A stretch of DNA of 64,000 bases from Pseudocercospora fijiensis CIRAD86 (taxonomy: Eukaryota; Ascomycota; Dothideomycetes; Mycosphaerellales; Mycosphaerellaceae): assembly GCF_000340215.1 (NCBI RefSeq), contig NW_006921534.1:4215041-4279040 (forward strand), written 5' to 3'. A program made the translations under genes and the position numbers. Shown here one piece after another: positions 10,800-20,711 of this stretch (position 1 is its first letter; each line of letters opens with the position of its first letter). Below the pieces are notes generated by a model. It did not search any database and was not told the origin of the DNA. It saw only the letters and a program-made list of their open reading frames with translations.

Positions 10800-12074
10800 A
10801 TGCAGAGCGCGCGTATACTGAAGTCAGCAACCGCAACCCACCGTTTGACAGTCACTACAGCACTGCGATACGCATCATCAGCACCACGCGCGAAAAACCC
10901 GAAAGACATCATCGACCGCCTGTACGCCTCCAACCCCCTCCTCCACTCGTCCCTTCGCCTTCGCCAATCCATGTCCGAGCCTGAGCCCGCCATGAAGAAG
11001 CTCAAGATGTCCAACGGCAGCGCTGCACCAGTCATTGGCACACACAGCGGTCACTTCCATGCCGACGAGGCATTGGCTGTCCATCTGCTTCGCCTTCTGC
11101 CAGAGTACCAGAATGCTACCATCACTCGCACCCGAGATCCAGAAGTCCTGAAGAATTGTAACATTGTCGTGGACGTGGGCGGCGTACACGATGACAGCGC
11201 TTTCCGCTACGACCATCACCAGCGCGAGTTCAACGCCACTTTCCCGCGCAAGAACACCAAGCTGAGTTCGGCGGGTCTGGTGTGGATGCACTATGGCAAG
11301 AGAATCATTTCGCATCTCACTAGCGCGGGCATCGACAACCCAGATGTCGACCTGCTTTACCAAAAGCTGTACGAAGACTTCATCGAAGCATTTGACGCCA
11401 ACGACAATGGTATTTCCGTCTACGACCCACAGGAGCTGCGCAACGCTGGCATTGAGGAGAAGTTCTCCGACAAGGGCTTCAGCATCGCAAGCGTGGTTAG
11501 TAGATACAACCACATGCCCATCACTCCCGCTATCACGAACAAGCTCTCTGCGCTGATGACCACCAGCAAAGCCAAGGATCAGACAGAAGAAGACGCACGC
11601 TTCGTCCGCGCTTCCTCCTTCGTCGGCGAGCAGTTTGAGCTGGAAATCTCTGACAAGATCACTTCATGGCTTCCAGCTCGTGCTATAGTGAAGAAGGCAT
11701 TCGAGTCACGCCAGTCCGTCGACCCTGAGGGACGCATCATCGTCATTCCCTACTCGCCAGAAGGCGTGCCTTGGTCTGATCATCTGTATGCACTCGAGGA
11801 GGAAACAGGAAGTCAAGGCAATGTGCTTTATGCATTGTTCGCAGAGAACGGCGAGGAGAATTCGAAGTGGAGGATTCGTGCTGTCAGCCTGGAGCCAGGC
11901 AGCTTTGAGAGCAGGAAGGGCTTGCCGGAGGACTGGAGAGGCGTGCGTGACGAGGAGCTCAGTAAACTGTCTGGTATCCCAGGATGCATCTTTGTGCATG
12001 CGAGCGGCTTCATTGGTGGCAATCAGACTTACGAGGGTGCGCTTGAGATGGCGAAGAAGGCGGTCAAGCTTTAA
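10800..12074 (+). CDS. MYG1: MYG1 family metal-dependent exonuclease (UPF0160)
   Basis: A single-exon gene of 424 codons. MYG1 proteins are DHH-type 3'-5' RNA exonucleases found in nucleus and mitochondria, where they process rRNA/mRNA precursors. Visible motifs: THSGHFHADEALAVH (about residues 80-94), DVGG (about 122-125) and RYDHHQREF (about 134-142), which supply metal ligands, plus a conserved C-terminal IPGCIFVHASGFIGG. The first 30 residues are basic, hydroxylated and free of acidic residues (MQSARILKSATATHRLTV...), as in a mitochondrial presequence. A second in-frame ATG at 10971 (MSEPEP, before the basic KKLKM) could give a nuclear form. Only 75 bp separate the ATG from a repeat element, so its core promoter may be element-derived. 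Confidence 0.93.
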   Translation: MQSARILKSATATHRLTVTTALRYASSAPRAKNPKDIIDRLYASNPLLHSSLRLRQSMSEPEPAMKKLKMSNGSAAPVIGTHSGHFHADEALAVHLLRLLPEYQNATITRTRDPEVLKNCNIVVDVGGVHDDSAFRYDHHQREFNATFPRKNTKLSSAGLVWMHYGKRIISHLTSAGIDNPDVDLLYQKLYEDFIEAFDANDNGISVYDPQELRNAGIEEKFSDKGFSIASVVSRYNHMPITPAITNKLSALMTTSKAKDQTEEDARFVRASSFVGEQFELEISDKITSWLPARAIVKKAFESRQSVDPEGRIIVIPYSPEGVPWSDHLYALEEETGSQGNVLYALFAENGEENSKWRIRAVSLEPGSFESRKGLPEDWRGVRDEELSKLSGIPGCIFVHASGFIGGNQTYEGALEMAKKAVKL

Positions 12075-12619
12075 CATCGCGCCTGAGAAACTGGTCCAAA
12101 AGCTAGGGAGATGAATTGGGACATGATTGAACGACTACGAAAAGTACTGGCAACAGGATAGCTCCAGCATGCAGTGGTTGCAGAGCGATAAAAGCAAAGT
12201 CACACACGTGAGAATAATGAGATACATCGGAATGGCCTTCCAGACTAGTAATTCAAGTCTGTTGGTGAGGCTGACCGGCTGACCGTTTCAATTCTGATCA
12301 GCGCAATCACCTCGCTTTGGACAACAAAAGTGCTAGTAAGGATGTCTGAGTCGCTCGAGGATGTCGAGAACCTGTCATTGGGGCATACCACTCAGCGTTC
12401 GAGAGTGCTTGCCTGCGCTTTCTTCACTTTGGCTGCGAAGTGAGGCAACGCACATGCGTACGTGACGCGTCTTGCCTTGTGCTCGCTATTTGTCCGCAGG
12501 TTTCTTCCGTTCCAACTGCACTCAAACACATACTTCAACATTGAACATTCCACCACCATCTGCAATACCTAACCTGCTCAGATCCTTCGCTACCAGCGTC
12601 CACACAGACACGCTTCATC
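12075..12619. other. Intergenic region, MYG1 to DUF7918-like gene
   Basis: 545 bp holding the 3' end of MYG1 and the promoter and leader of the next gene. A CA-rich leader (ACCACCATCTGC, TCCACACAGACACG) precedes the ATG. No gene, repeat or clear TATA box is seen. Confidence 0.4.
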
Positions 12620-13695
12620 ATGGCCATCTCAGACAGCATTCCTGATGTCACGGTCACCATCCAAGTTGGCGACGAAGCGTTACAGGAGTATATCGGCAAC
12701 GAAGACGATGGACTGCAGAGCACGGTGACGCGCTACATCCAAGTCGCACCAAACATGAATTTCGAAATTCATGCCGACCTTCATGCCATTCCATCCAATT
12801 TATACCGCGAGGACGACCCACCCAAAGAAGACGAGATACGTTTGAGACCACAATTCGGTCTTGCGTGGTGCATCTTTGTAGATGGCAAAGAGCTTGATTC
12901 AGTCCTTGTGTACGATAGAATGGCGAAGGCGTACTACTCAGCCGAAGACACGTGCCTCAGTCGAGGGGTTCGGTCTAGGGGCAATGAGGTGCGACCATAT
13001 CAATTTTCGGCGATCGAGGAAGGTGGATCAAAGAACGACAAATTGAGTGAGGAGAAGCTGGAGCAACTGGGCTCCATTCGGATCATCGTGCATCATGTGC
13101 AGATTCTCAATCTGGTAAGACAGAAGATCGTTCACGAAGACGACGTTAGCACTCTTGACGAGGCTTCTGTCAAAGGCAAGGATATTGTAACCAGCGTCAG
13201 GTGAGGATCTCTCAAATTTCAAATTACTGCAAATGCATGCTAATGACATGTGAAAGCCTTGGCGAAGCTGCTCGGGCAAGTGCATCTGTTTACATTGAGG
13301 CGATCCCTATCGATCCCGATAATCCCGTCGCGACTTATGAATTTCTATATCGCTCGCGAGCCGAACTTCAGAATCTCAGCATCATTCCGAGAGACCCGCA
13401 ACCAGAGCGACAGCCAGACGCTGAAGATGAAGACGAAGATCGCGATCTGGAGACGATGACTCAAGAAGAGCAATTGGCCGAGTTGAAACGCTTGAGAGCG
13501 GCTGCAAGGGAGCGAGGGGCGGAAACGATCAGGATCAAGGAAGAGATTCGTGAAAATGCTTCTCGTGCTGGGGGCCATCGTCGAAAGACTCCAACTACTG
13601 TCATCGTGCTTGGTGACGATGGCGAGATCCAGCAAGAGTACCAGAGGCCAGCAAAGTCCCAGAATCCGGCTCGCCCAACTATGGTCCTGGACTAA
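12620..13695 (+). CDS. DUF7918-like hypothetical protein (two exons)
   Basis: Join 12620..13200 and 13257..13695, 339 residues. The 56-bp intron has GTGAGG, a GCTAATGAC branch site and a GAAAG acceptor, and the joined frame is open. The N terminus (IPDVTVTIQVGDEALQEY), the block FGLAWCIFVDGKELDSVLVY and the later PYQFSAIEE match the layout of the fungal DUF7918 family: a compact beta-rich domain of unknown function with an xFxVxVDGxxL core. The C terminus is charged and probably helical (QLAELKRLRAAARERG). No signal peptide or membrane segment is present, so it is probably cytosolic or nuclear. The family name is from memory of sequence pattern; function is unknown. A broken relative lies at 15500-15803. 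Confidence 0.8.
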
Positions 13696-13905
13696 ACTGC
13701 CTTCAATTTGCTTCCGTGGCCAATGCAAGCACAAGCACCACGCGACTCAGTTCTCTTTGCAGATTCCAGAACAGCATCGAAGTCGGAGAGCGAGCTCCAG
13801 CAAAAAGAGCTGCGTTCGCGAATGCTCTTAAGGCTAGACGGCAGCCTCGATGCTTTCCTGGCGTGCTATTTTTTATTTGATCTGAGCTTCTTCATACCAC
13901 ATTCA

Positions 13906-14949
13906 TCAACTATAAACCTGAAACGTCCATTTCCTAACCATAGCCTGCGTAGTCGCCGCGGCCGTCAGCGCCGCAAAAGGCTGCCACTCCTTACTCTTCT
14001 GCACATTAGCAAAATCACACACACTCTTGACAAGCACCGTAGGCAACTGATCCCACATTCCCGCACTCTCCATCTCAAACCCAATCACCTTATCCTGCTC
14101 AATCATCCGATCCCTCCTCTCCGCACTTTTAAGCACAGCATCACTCGTCGCCACCCTCCCCAAAAAAATCTGCAACTCCGACCTCCCAACTTCCCCCTCC
14201 CGTCGTTCCGGAAACGCAAACATTTTCACAAACTCCGCATCCTGAAACGTCTTCTCCAAAATCACCGTCACATCACTTTTCAAACCTTTCAAATTCCTCC
14301 ATCCACTCAACGCACCGATCCATTGCCTGATCCGGGGCGGTAATCTTCCCAACACATCTTCGACTTCTGTTTTCCTATGCATTCCATCATCCATCAACCT
14401 CCCGAAATCTTCTTGAATCACTTGTTTCCCGATAATCACATCACCGTACTGAATCTTGTTTCCTCGATCGTCGTGTGGAGCACCACCGCAAATTCCCGTC
14501 AGAAATGCGATTTCGATGTATTTAAAAGTGATTCCTAAATTTGTGGCTACCGTCGCTGCACTGACTTTTCCCATGGATGGGAGGTTGACGAGCACGACGG
14601 GTTTCCCGCCCAATCTGCCAAAAGTATAGGTGTTTGTGTCGGGATGGCGTGGTCGGAATGCGTCTTCTCCTTCGTATACTTCTTCGAGGAGGATGTCTAC
14701 GGCGTCGAATTCGATTTGTAAAGCGCAGATGATGGCGATGCGGAAATCGTCCAAGGTCCGCGGTCGGGCGCCGGCTGCGAGGTCTGGTGGGCGGGATTTG
14801 GGACCATCGTCTGCGAGGCGGGCTTGGGGTTCGGATGGAGTGGGTGAGGCTCCGTAGTTGAATGTGTTTCCGCTAAAGACGTTACCGTTGTGTTGGCGTG
14901 AGTTGCCTGAGGCGTTGTTACCGGTGATGTGGGTTATGCGGTCGCCCAT
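13906..14949 (-). CDS. Nucleoside phosphorylase-fold protein with Asn/Gly-rich N-terminal motif
   Basis: A single exon of 347 codons. Residues about 70-347 form a PNP/UDP-phosphorylase-like domain: RIAIICALQIEFDAVDILLE opens the first strand, LVNLPSMGKVSAATVATNL and FLTGICGG form the phosphate/nucleoside pocket, and IGFEMESAGMWDQ is the conserved xxMExxxx segment (Met-Glu contacts the ribose). In filamentous fungi this domain is typical of NOD-like receptor proteins, usually fused to NACHT or NB-ARC. Here it stands alone. Residues about 7-33 are rich in Asn, Gly and Ser (NNASGNSRQHNGNVFSGNTF), a pattern resembling HET-s-like amyloid signalling motifs. It lies tail to tail with the DUF7918-like gene. 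Substrate unknown. Confidence 0.87.
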   Translation of the reverse strand: MGDRITHITGNNASGNSRQHNGNVFSGNTFNYGASPTPSEPQARLADDGPKSRPPDLAAGARPRTLDDFRIAIICALQIEFDAVDILLEEVYEGEDAFRPRHPDTNTYTFGRLGGKPVVLVNLPSMGKVSAATVATNLGITFKYIEIAFLTGICGGAPHDDRGNKIQYGDVIIGKQVIQEDFGRLMDDGMHRKTEVEDVLGRLPPRIRQWIGALSGWRNLKGLKSDVTVILEKTFQDAEFVKMFAFPERREGEVGRSELQIFLGRVATSDAVLKSAERRDRMIEQDKVIGFEMESAGMWDQLPTVLVKSVCDFANVQKSKEWQPFAALTAAATTQAMVRKWTFQVYS

Positions 14950-15499
14950 TGTACTTCAGCGTAGAAAGACTGGGAGAGATGTGAGTAACTCAGGCAAATG
15001 GCCAGGACATAGGAAAGTCGAGGAAGTCATATGAGAGAAACGCCAGCTCAGCAGCCTTTCTGGGTCCAGAGCTTTCAGCTGCAGCTCTGGCGGCTATCTG
15101 CACGGCCTAGAGGCTGAGCTGCGCATGCTTTAGCCAAGCCACAATCGATGGTCCTTTGCAATTTGAATGCTTCTTGCATCGCATGACATTGCCTAACAAT
15201 CACTGAAGAGGTGGAAGCTGAAGTTGAGAGGTGTGGAATCGAGGGGAGGGAGGCATTGGGAGTAGAGTTCATTGCCTCGACGCGAGGCTTGCCAAGCAGA
15301 AACGACATCAAGTCTAATAATCGTGGACATCATCCTGTAATTTTTCGAACGCCGGCAACACAGCAATGTCGCTGTTTCAGTCCAGCATGCTGCTACTTCT
15401 TTGTTCGACCGTCGTGCACACTCTATGCCATACTCCGTAATGCGTCGCGAAAAACGCTCATGGCGACACTCGCTCTGAACACGCCTCCTTCCAGCCTCT
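14950..15499. other. Intergenic region with no recognisable gene
   Basis: 550 bp upstream of the phosphorylase-fold gene. Short open frames occur on both strands but none has conserved motifs or a plausible start context. Confidence 0.35.
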
Positions 15500-15803
15500 T
15501 CAGTCAATGGCCACCGTCTGTGTAGGGTCCTGCAAGATGTGATCGATACCTATCCGAAGAGCGGCGAAGCAGAACTCTTTTCTGAGGCCTTCAGAGCAGT
15601 GAAAGCCTTTGACCGAGTTCGTGCAACCGCCGGGCCCGACTGTATCGCGGTGGATCAACCTGCTCTGCACGTATTGGCCGTCGACATACACGCAGAATTT
15701 CAGGCCTTCGTTCATTTCTCTCCTTGGTCCGGGTACTCTTGCAGGGCTTGGCCCTTCGTCGCCACGCTGACTGTCACTCCGGGGAGTGTCTCGATCACCG
15801 CCA
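15500..15803 (-). pseudogene. DUF7918-like paralogue, frameshifted and shortened
   Basis: The minus strand from 15803 starts MAVIETLPGVTVSV, continues KGQALQEYPD and stops at a TGA. This matches the N terminus of the intact gene at 12620 (IPDVTV...EALQEY). In another frame the sequence resumes with LKFCVYVDGQYVQSRLI and later KEFCFAALRIGID, matching FGLAWCIFVDGKELDSVLVY and YQFSAI of the intact copy. About 40 residues that separate these blocks in the intact gene are missing and the frame changes, so it is a broken, inverted paralogue 2.5 kb away. A spliced short functional gene is less likely but not excluded. Confidence 0.6.
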
Positions 15804-16095
15804 TTGTTGCGCCGTGCCGTGCCGTTGCAAAGTGGGAGTGAATTCAATGTTGGCCAGCTTGAAGAAGTTAGACAAGTGACGGGAGTTGCAGGTGAGGGTG
15901 ACGACCCGTGGAAGCGTGTATAGTGACGTGTGATGATACTATCCGGAAGGAGCGACTTGGTTAAGCTTCTCTCTCAGACTCTTCAACAACAACACCCACA
16001 ACAATAACAGCAACAGCAACCCGACCACAAGAAGACCACATCGGGCCAGTCAACAAGAAGAGCAAGCCTAGCTTCATCAATTCCATCTCCTCGCC

Positions 16096-16506
16096 ATGAG
16101 GATCGCCAAGATCATCGGCGCCATCCTCGCGCTCACCACCACAGCCATGGCCATGCCACAGCCAGACACCTACCATTGTCCAGCCGAGCAGCAATGCGCC
16201 CTCCTCGCAGTCCAGGTCACCAACACATCTCCCAGCATCACTTCGACCAACAACACGCTCATCACCACCATCTTCACTCCTCAGTACATCCCATTTCAGA
16301 ACCAGTACGTCGATCGCCTGTACCTCACGGCCTCACTCACTCCGAATCTCGACATCACTCAAGTCTTGTGCACGCCATCGTGGGTGTACACCGATGGCAC
16401 AAGCCAAGCTGGCGTGTCGTTCGGATGCACCAATTCGAGCTCGCCATTGAGCGTGGAGCGGAGCAAGATTGTCTCGGGGGTCGAGGTCATTTGCAATCGT
16501 GCCTGA
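16096..16506 (+). CDS. Small secreted cysteine-containing protein
   Basis: A single exon of 136 codons. Residues 1-19 (basic MRIAK, then IIGAILALTTTAMA) form a clear signal peptide with an A-M-A cleavage site near residue 19. The mature part of about 117 residues has five Cys (in YHC, QQC, VLC, FGC and VIC contexts), is rich in Thr, Ser and Asn with N-glycosylation sequons (NTS, NNT, NSS), and has few Lys. No enzymatic domain is recognised; size and composition fit an extracellular or cell-surface protein or candidate effector. The leader upstream is CA-rich (ACAACAACAACACCC), common in highly expressed fungal genes. The odd Cys count leaves one free or intermolecular cysteine. Confidence 0.75.
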   Translation: MRIAKIIGAILALTTTAMAMPQPDTYHCPAEQQCALLAVQVTNTSPSITSTNNTLITTIFTPQYIPFQNQYVDRLYLTASLTPNLDITQVLCTPSWVYTDGTSQAGVSFGCTNSSSPLSVERSKIVSGVEVICNRA

Positions 16507-16765
16507 GAGATGCTCAAGCTAGACGTAAGTCGCTCTCCAGACGCTCATTTTGAGTCCTGCAAATCACCAACTCATGAGAAATTGTAGGTCATACTACTTG
16601 ACATGAGAGCGGTTGGAGGAACGACATGAACGGGGTACGAGGCGTCAGAGGCAGAGCGCGGCGCATCAGCCTGGTGTTTGCGTGGACATGTGAATTTCGG
16701 TCAAACATCATCTGGAAACGAGTGACTTTCAAATTCAATATTCCAAAGCTTTCTCACAATCACGT

Positions 16766-19251
16766 TCAGTCCCAACCTGGAAAAGGGAGTGCTTCATCTT
16801 CCGGAAGCTCCTCACTATTCGGGTCCATATCCCGAGGCAACCATGCCTTCGGAGGCCATGGGTCGGGCACGTATGGCACCGACCAGAAGTGCTTGCCAGA
16901 ACCGACTTTATGAATGGGACCAGCATGTGGCAACCTCACCTCGGCCGTCGTATTTCCCGGCACCACAACCTTCAGCTCCAACACTTTTCCGTCTGTGTTT
17001 TCATCCTTGCTGACTTTCCATGTCACCTTCAGCACACCGCATCTCGTCTTATAAGAACCCCGAGCCCACGCCAGATTTCCACCCGGCTTCGGCTCAACAA
17101 TCACATTCTGCCATCCAGGAGAAGCAGGACGTAAGCCCAGGATATTGGTGTGCATCCAGTCAGCCACGGCTCCAAGAGCATAATGATTAAAACTTGTCAT
17201 TTGCCCAGGATTGATATCGCCGTTGGGAAGCATACTGTCCCAGCGCTCCCATATCGTGGTGGCGCCCATAGTGACAGGATACAGCCAGCTTGGACACTTG
17301 CGATGCAAAAGCATGCGATAGAAGAGGTTTTCCAAACCGACCTTCGACATGGCATGGCCAACGAACGGAGTCCCTGCGAAGCCAGTGGCAATCTTGAAGT
17401 GACTGTTGCGACGAACAAGTTCTTCTAATCTGGACGAGCCTCGCGATATTTCATGTTCCTCGTTAAGGAGCCCGAAGTGTAGTGCAAGGACATACGCCGT
17501 TTGCGTGTCGGGAGACAATCGTCCGCTTGGAGTTACGTACTCGTTCTTGATTGCTGTGCGCACCACGACAGCTTCGTCGGCATACACGTTGGCCTCACTT
17601 TGCTTCTCCAATGCACAACACGCCTGCACCATAGTCTCGATGACATGTAGCAGAAAGACATCACTAACAAAATTTGGATCAGTCGTCGCATTCCCAGGAT
17701 TATCAGGAGGCGCCGCAGGGTCCAGCCAGTCTCCTAGCTTCCAAGGCGATTTATAGTTCCAAAGACGATTCGCCTTGCGTGGTATGACGTCCAGCCATGC
17801 TTTCATGCTCTCGTATTGACGTTTCAAGATCTCTGCGTCACCACTGTATCTATAGAGTGACCAAGGGAGTATGACGGCGACATCGCCCCACACAGCGTGA
17901 GCTTCTTCGTCGCCGCGTTTGATGATGAAAGGCACGGTGAGCGGGACGAGACCGTGACGATCCATCTGTTCATATGAGACATCTCGCAACCAGGACCCCA
18001 GCATACCAGAAGTTTCGTACAGGAAGTTGGCCGTATCTCCAAACATTGCAATGTCTCCAGTCCAACCCAGACGCTCGTCTCTTTGCGGACAGTCAGTCGG
18101 GATTGAGAGGAAGTTCCCTTTCATAGACCAGACCACGTTTTCATGAAGCCGGTTCAGTAGAGCATTCGAGCTTTCGAAATGACCAGTCCTCTCCATGTCG
18201 GTATTCAGAACAACACCGACGATATCATTGGCGTCTATGGGCCCTGGCCAGCCCGTGACTTCGACGTATCGAAAGCCGTGAAAGGTAAACTTCGGCTCCC
18301 ACTCCACGGCATCCGAGCCATCAAGAATGAGAGTGTCAATCGCCACTGCATATCGGAGAGTTCTTATGCACATCTCGCCACGCTCCAGAACTTCGGCATG
18401 GCGGAACGTGATTGCAGTGCCTTTAGGACCATTTACTTTGACACGCACTACACCAACGAAGTTCTGTCCAAAGTCGAGAACTTGTTTTCCAGAGGGCGTA
18501 GTGATGATCTGCTGTACCTTGAGCTCTCCAGTGCGGCGTACGGGAGGACTGTCTGGTGAGCGTAAGACATTGACTGGTGGATCAAGGCACACAACTTCCT
18601 CGTTTTGCGTACTTGACTCTTGAAGATCGCACGTCTCTCCATCGTAGATTCCAGAAGCGACAAGATTCCCATAGCCATATGTCCAAGATTCATCTGTGGT
18701 GATGGTCTCACTGCTCCCGTCCTCGTATTCCATCCGGAGGTTGGCAAGCAGACCCATCTTGCTTCCGTAGCAATCTCTGCTTCCTTTACCCCAGCCAAGA
18801 CGTCCACAAAACCAACCTTCTGCAACCGTAACTTCAAGTCTGCTGTCCTCTGAAGTGCTCAGATTTGAAGTGACATCAAACGTCTGATAAAGTAGACGAT
18901 GGCCATAGCTTGTCCATCCTGGAGCCAAGACGTGGTCGCCAATGACGGTGCCATNNNNNNNNNNNNNNNNNNNNNNNNNNNNNNNNNNNNNNNNNNNNNN
19001 NNNNNNNNNNNNNNNNNNNNNNNNNNNNNNNNNNNNNNNNNNNNNNNNNNNNNNAGCACAAGCATTTTAGAGGTGGCTGCTGTGTGATTTTCAACACTTC
19101 CATCCTGCCACTTTACTTCCAACTCGTAAGCCTCCTGAGACCAGTTCTCTTCATCACCCTCGAAGCTCCAGGATATACGAGGCCGATCCTCTCCAATTCC
19201 AATGGCACCTGCTTCGTGGTGCTCGAAGCGGACATCAAAAGGTTTCACCAT
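16766..19251 (-). CDS. Alpha-L-rhamnosidase (GH78), interrupted by an assembly gap
   Basis: The 5' part (19055-19251) reads MVKPFDVRFEHHEAGAIGIG...RISWSFEG, the usual GH78 N terminus. After 100 Ns (18955-19054) the frame resumes with GTVIGDHVLAPGWTSYGHRL, typical of the Bac_rhamnosid_N domain, and runs through PTDCPQRDERLGWTGD, where the general-acid Glu of GH78 lies, to the C-terminal beta-sandwich. Other conserved blocks are LGDWLDPAAPPDNPG and GATTIWERWDSM. The enzyme removes terminal alpha-L-rhamnose from plant glycosides or polysaccharides. No signal peptide is visible, suggesting an intracellular form. By family comparison roughly 90-100 residues are missing; the true gap length must be 2 modulo 3 to restore the frame, which 100 is not. 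Confidence 0.92.
18955..19054. other. Assembly gap (100 N)
   Basis: Exactly 100 undetermined bases inside the rhamnosidase gene. The round number suggests a placeholder rather than a measured length. Confidence 0.99.
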
Positions 19252-20711
19252 GTTCGCATGAATATTCGCCCAAGCCTTCCGTAGAATGGCAAACCTCTTG
19301 ACCGCTTCTCACCAGTGTCAGTGATGTTATGAAACCTCCGCTCGAGCATCCATGCCCCAAAGTATGTATGTAGCTTCGGGCTATCTTGGACCGAGACTCA
19401 TGATTTTACCGGGGTCCAAAATATCAACAAGCATCGTGATACAGTTGCTCTCACCTCTTTTCGACTTCTGACCGCTTTGGTCGGAGCATTGTTCAAACGA
19501 TTGAAGCGAGGCCAAGAGAGCAAAGAGCGAAGCGAGCCATAGCACTTTCGGCCGCAGCCAAAGCAGACACTTGCCTTGAGTCTATGACACTTACACGGTA
19601 TGGCCATCTGATGGCTTTGAGTTGTGCCGACCTCTGAGTTTCTCGCTTGACCAAAGGGTTCAATCGTTGTTCTGAATGTTCTCAGAGTTCGCAGGCCGTG
19701 AGCAGGCCTAATAAGTTAGACGAGAGCATAAAGATCCGGAAACAGGCGGGTCATCCTGTGATGAGCATGCTCAGACCGGCATCGGCACATGGCACAACTG
19801 TCCTGCAAGTTCAGCATCGAAAGAGCCGCCCGTGTACATGAGCATATGCTGTATATCTGTAGCGTCTGACCTAGGACAGCTGCACGACGACGCCAGTCAG
19901 CGATCGCGATAGCACTCTGGATAGAAGGCTGAGATGTATTCAACGGCGTCTTGCGATGCAGCAGAGGCAGCACAGAGTGTATGAGGCTACTGTAATTCCC
20001 CTTTTCACGATTGCGATCCTTCCTCAGTCTCCTTAGGCGACCAACTTCGCAATATCTCGACATCTTGACGGCGTAGCTCTTTCTATTCACTCGACAGACG
20101 TTTGTTTATCCGACGTTCGATTCGTTGGGGCGTGAAGAAGCTTGAGACGTGTCTCACGTGAGATGGCGGTAGAAATCATCTTGGGCATGTCGTGATGCCG
20201 GAGAATGATCCATGGTATCTGAGGAAAGCAGAAAATGGGTGTCGGGCGTGATTGAGATATATGGTATTCCGTAAGGCATATGTGTGTGTGATTGATGAGG
20301 GAGGATGTTATCTTCGAGCGTAGTGTAGAATATTGAGTCCGTACTTCTCGGCCCGAGAACATCGCCGTCGCCATCGCCTTGCGACACCTCACCTTGTTCA
20401 ATGCCTTCGCTCCGATCGTTGATGACCATCATGTGGTCTCGAAAGCAAATCATCCACATTGACGACTGATGCGTATATGCTGAATCACAACGATGCCGGC
20501 CAAGTAAAGTGGTGCTTTGCCCCCTGCAACGAAGAAAGATCCATCTTGGACCATCAGATCGTGTGCAATGGATCCTCGTACCTGGAGATTTGCGAATCTA
20601 GATATGTCCTCAGACGAACTTGTCCCAAGGTCTACAGATCTTTGAGCATTATATTCCTCTCTGCGGACGCATAAAACTGGTCAGGTTTACTACACATCCA
20701 GCATCGTCGTC
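19252..20711. other. Shared divergent promoter region, rhamnosidase and monooxygenase
   Basis: 1.46 kb between two divergently transcribed genes. Short frames occur on both strands but none shows conserved motifs or signal peptides. No repeat or RNA gene is evident. Confidence 0.4.

Noticed and set aside
10878..11513. Minus-strand frame of 211 codons within MYG1
   Set aside because: Antisense shadow of a well-supported gene.
13708..14343. Plus-strand frame of 211 codons antisense to the phosphorylase-fold gene
   Set aside because: Shadow of the real minus-strand gene.
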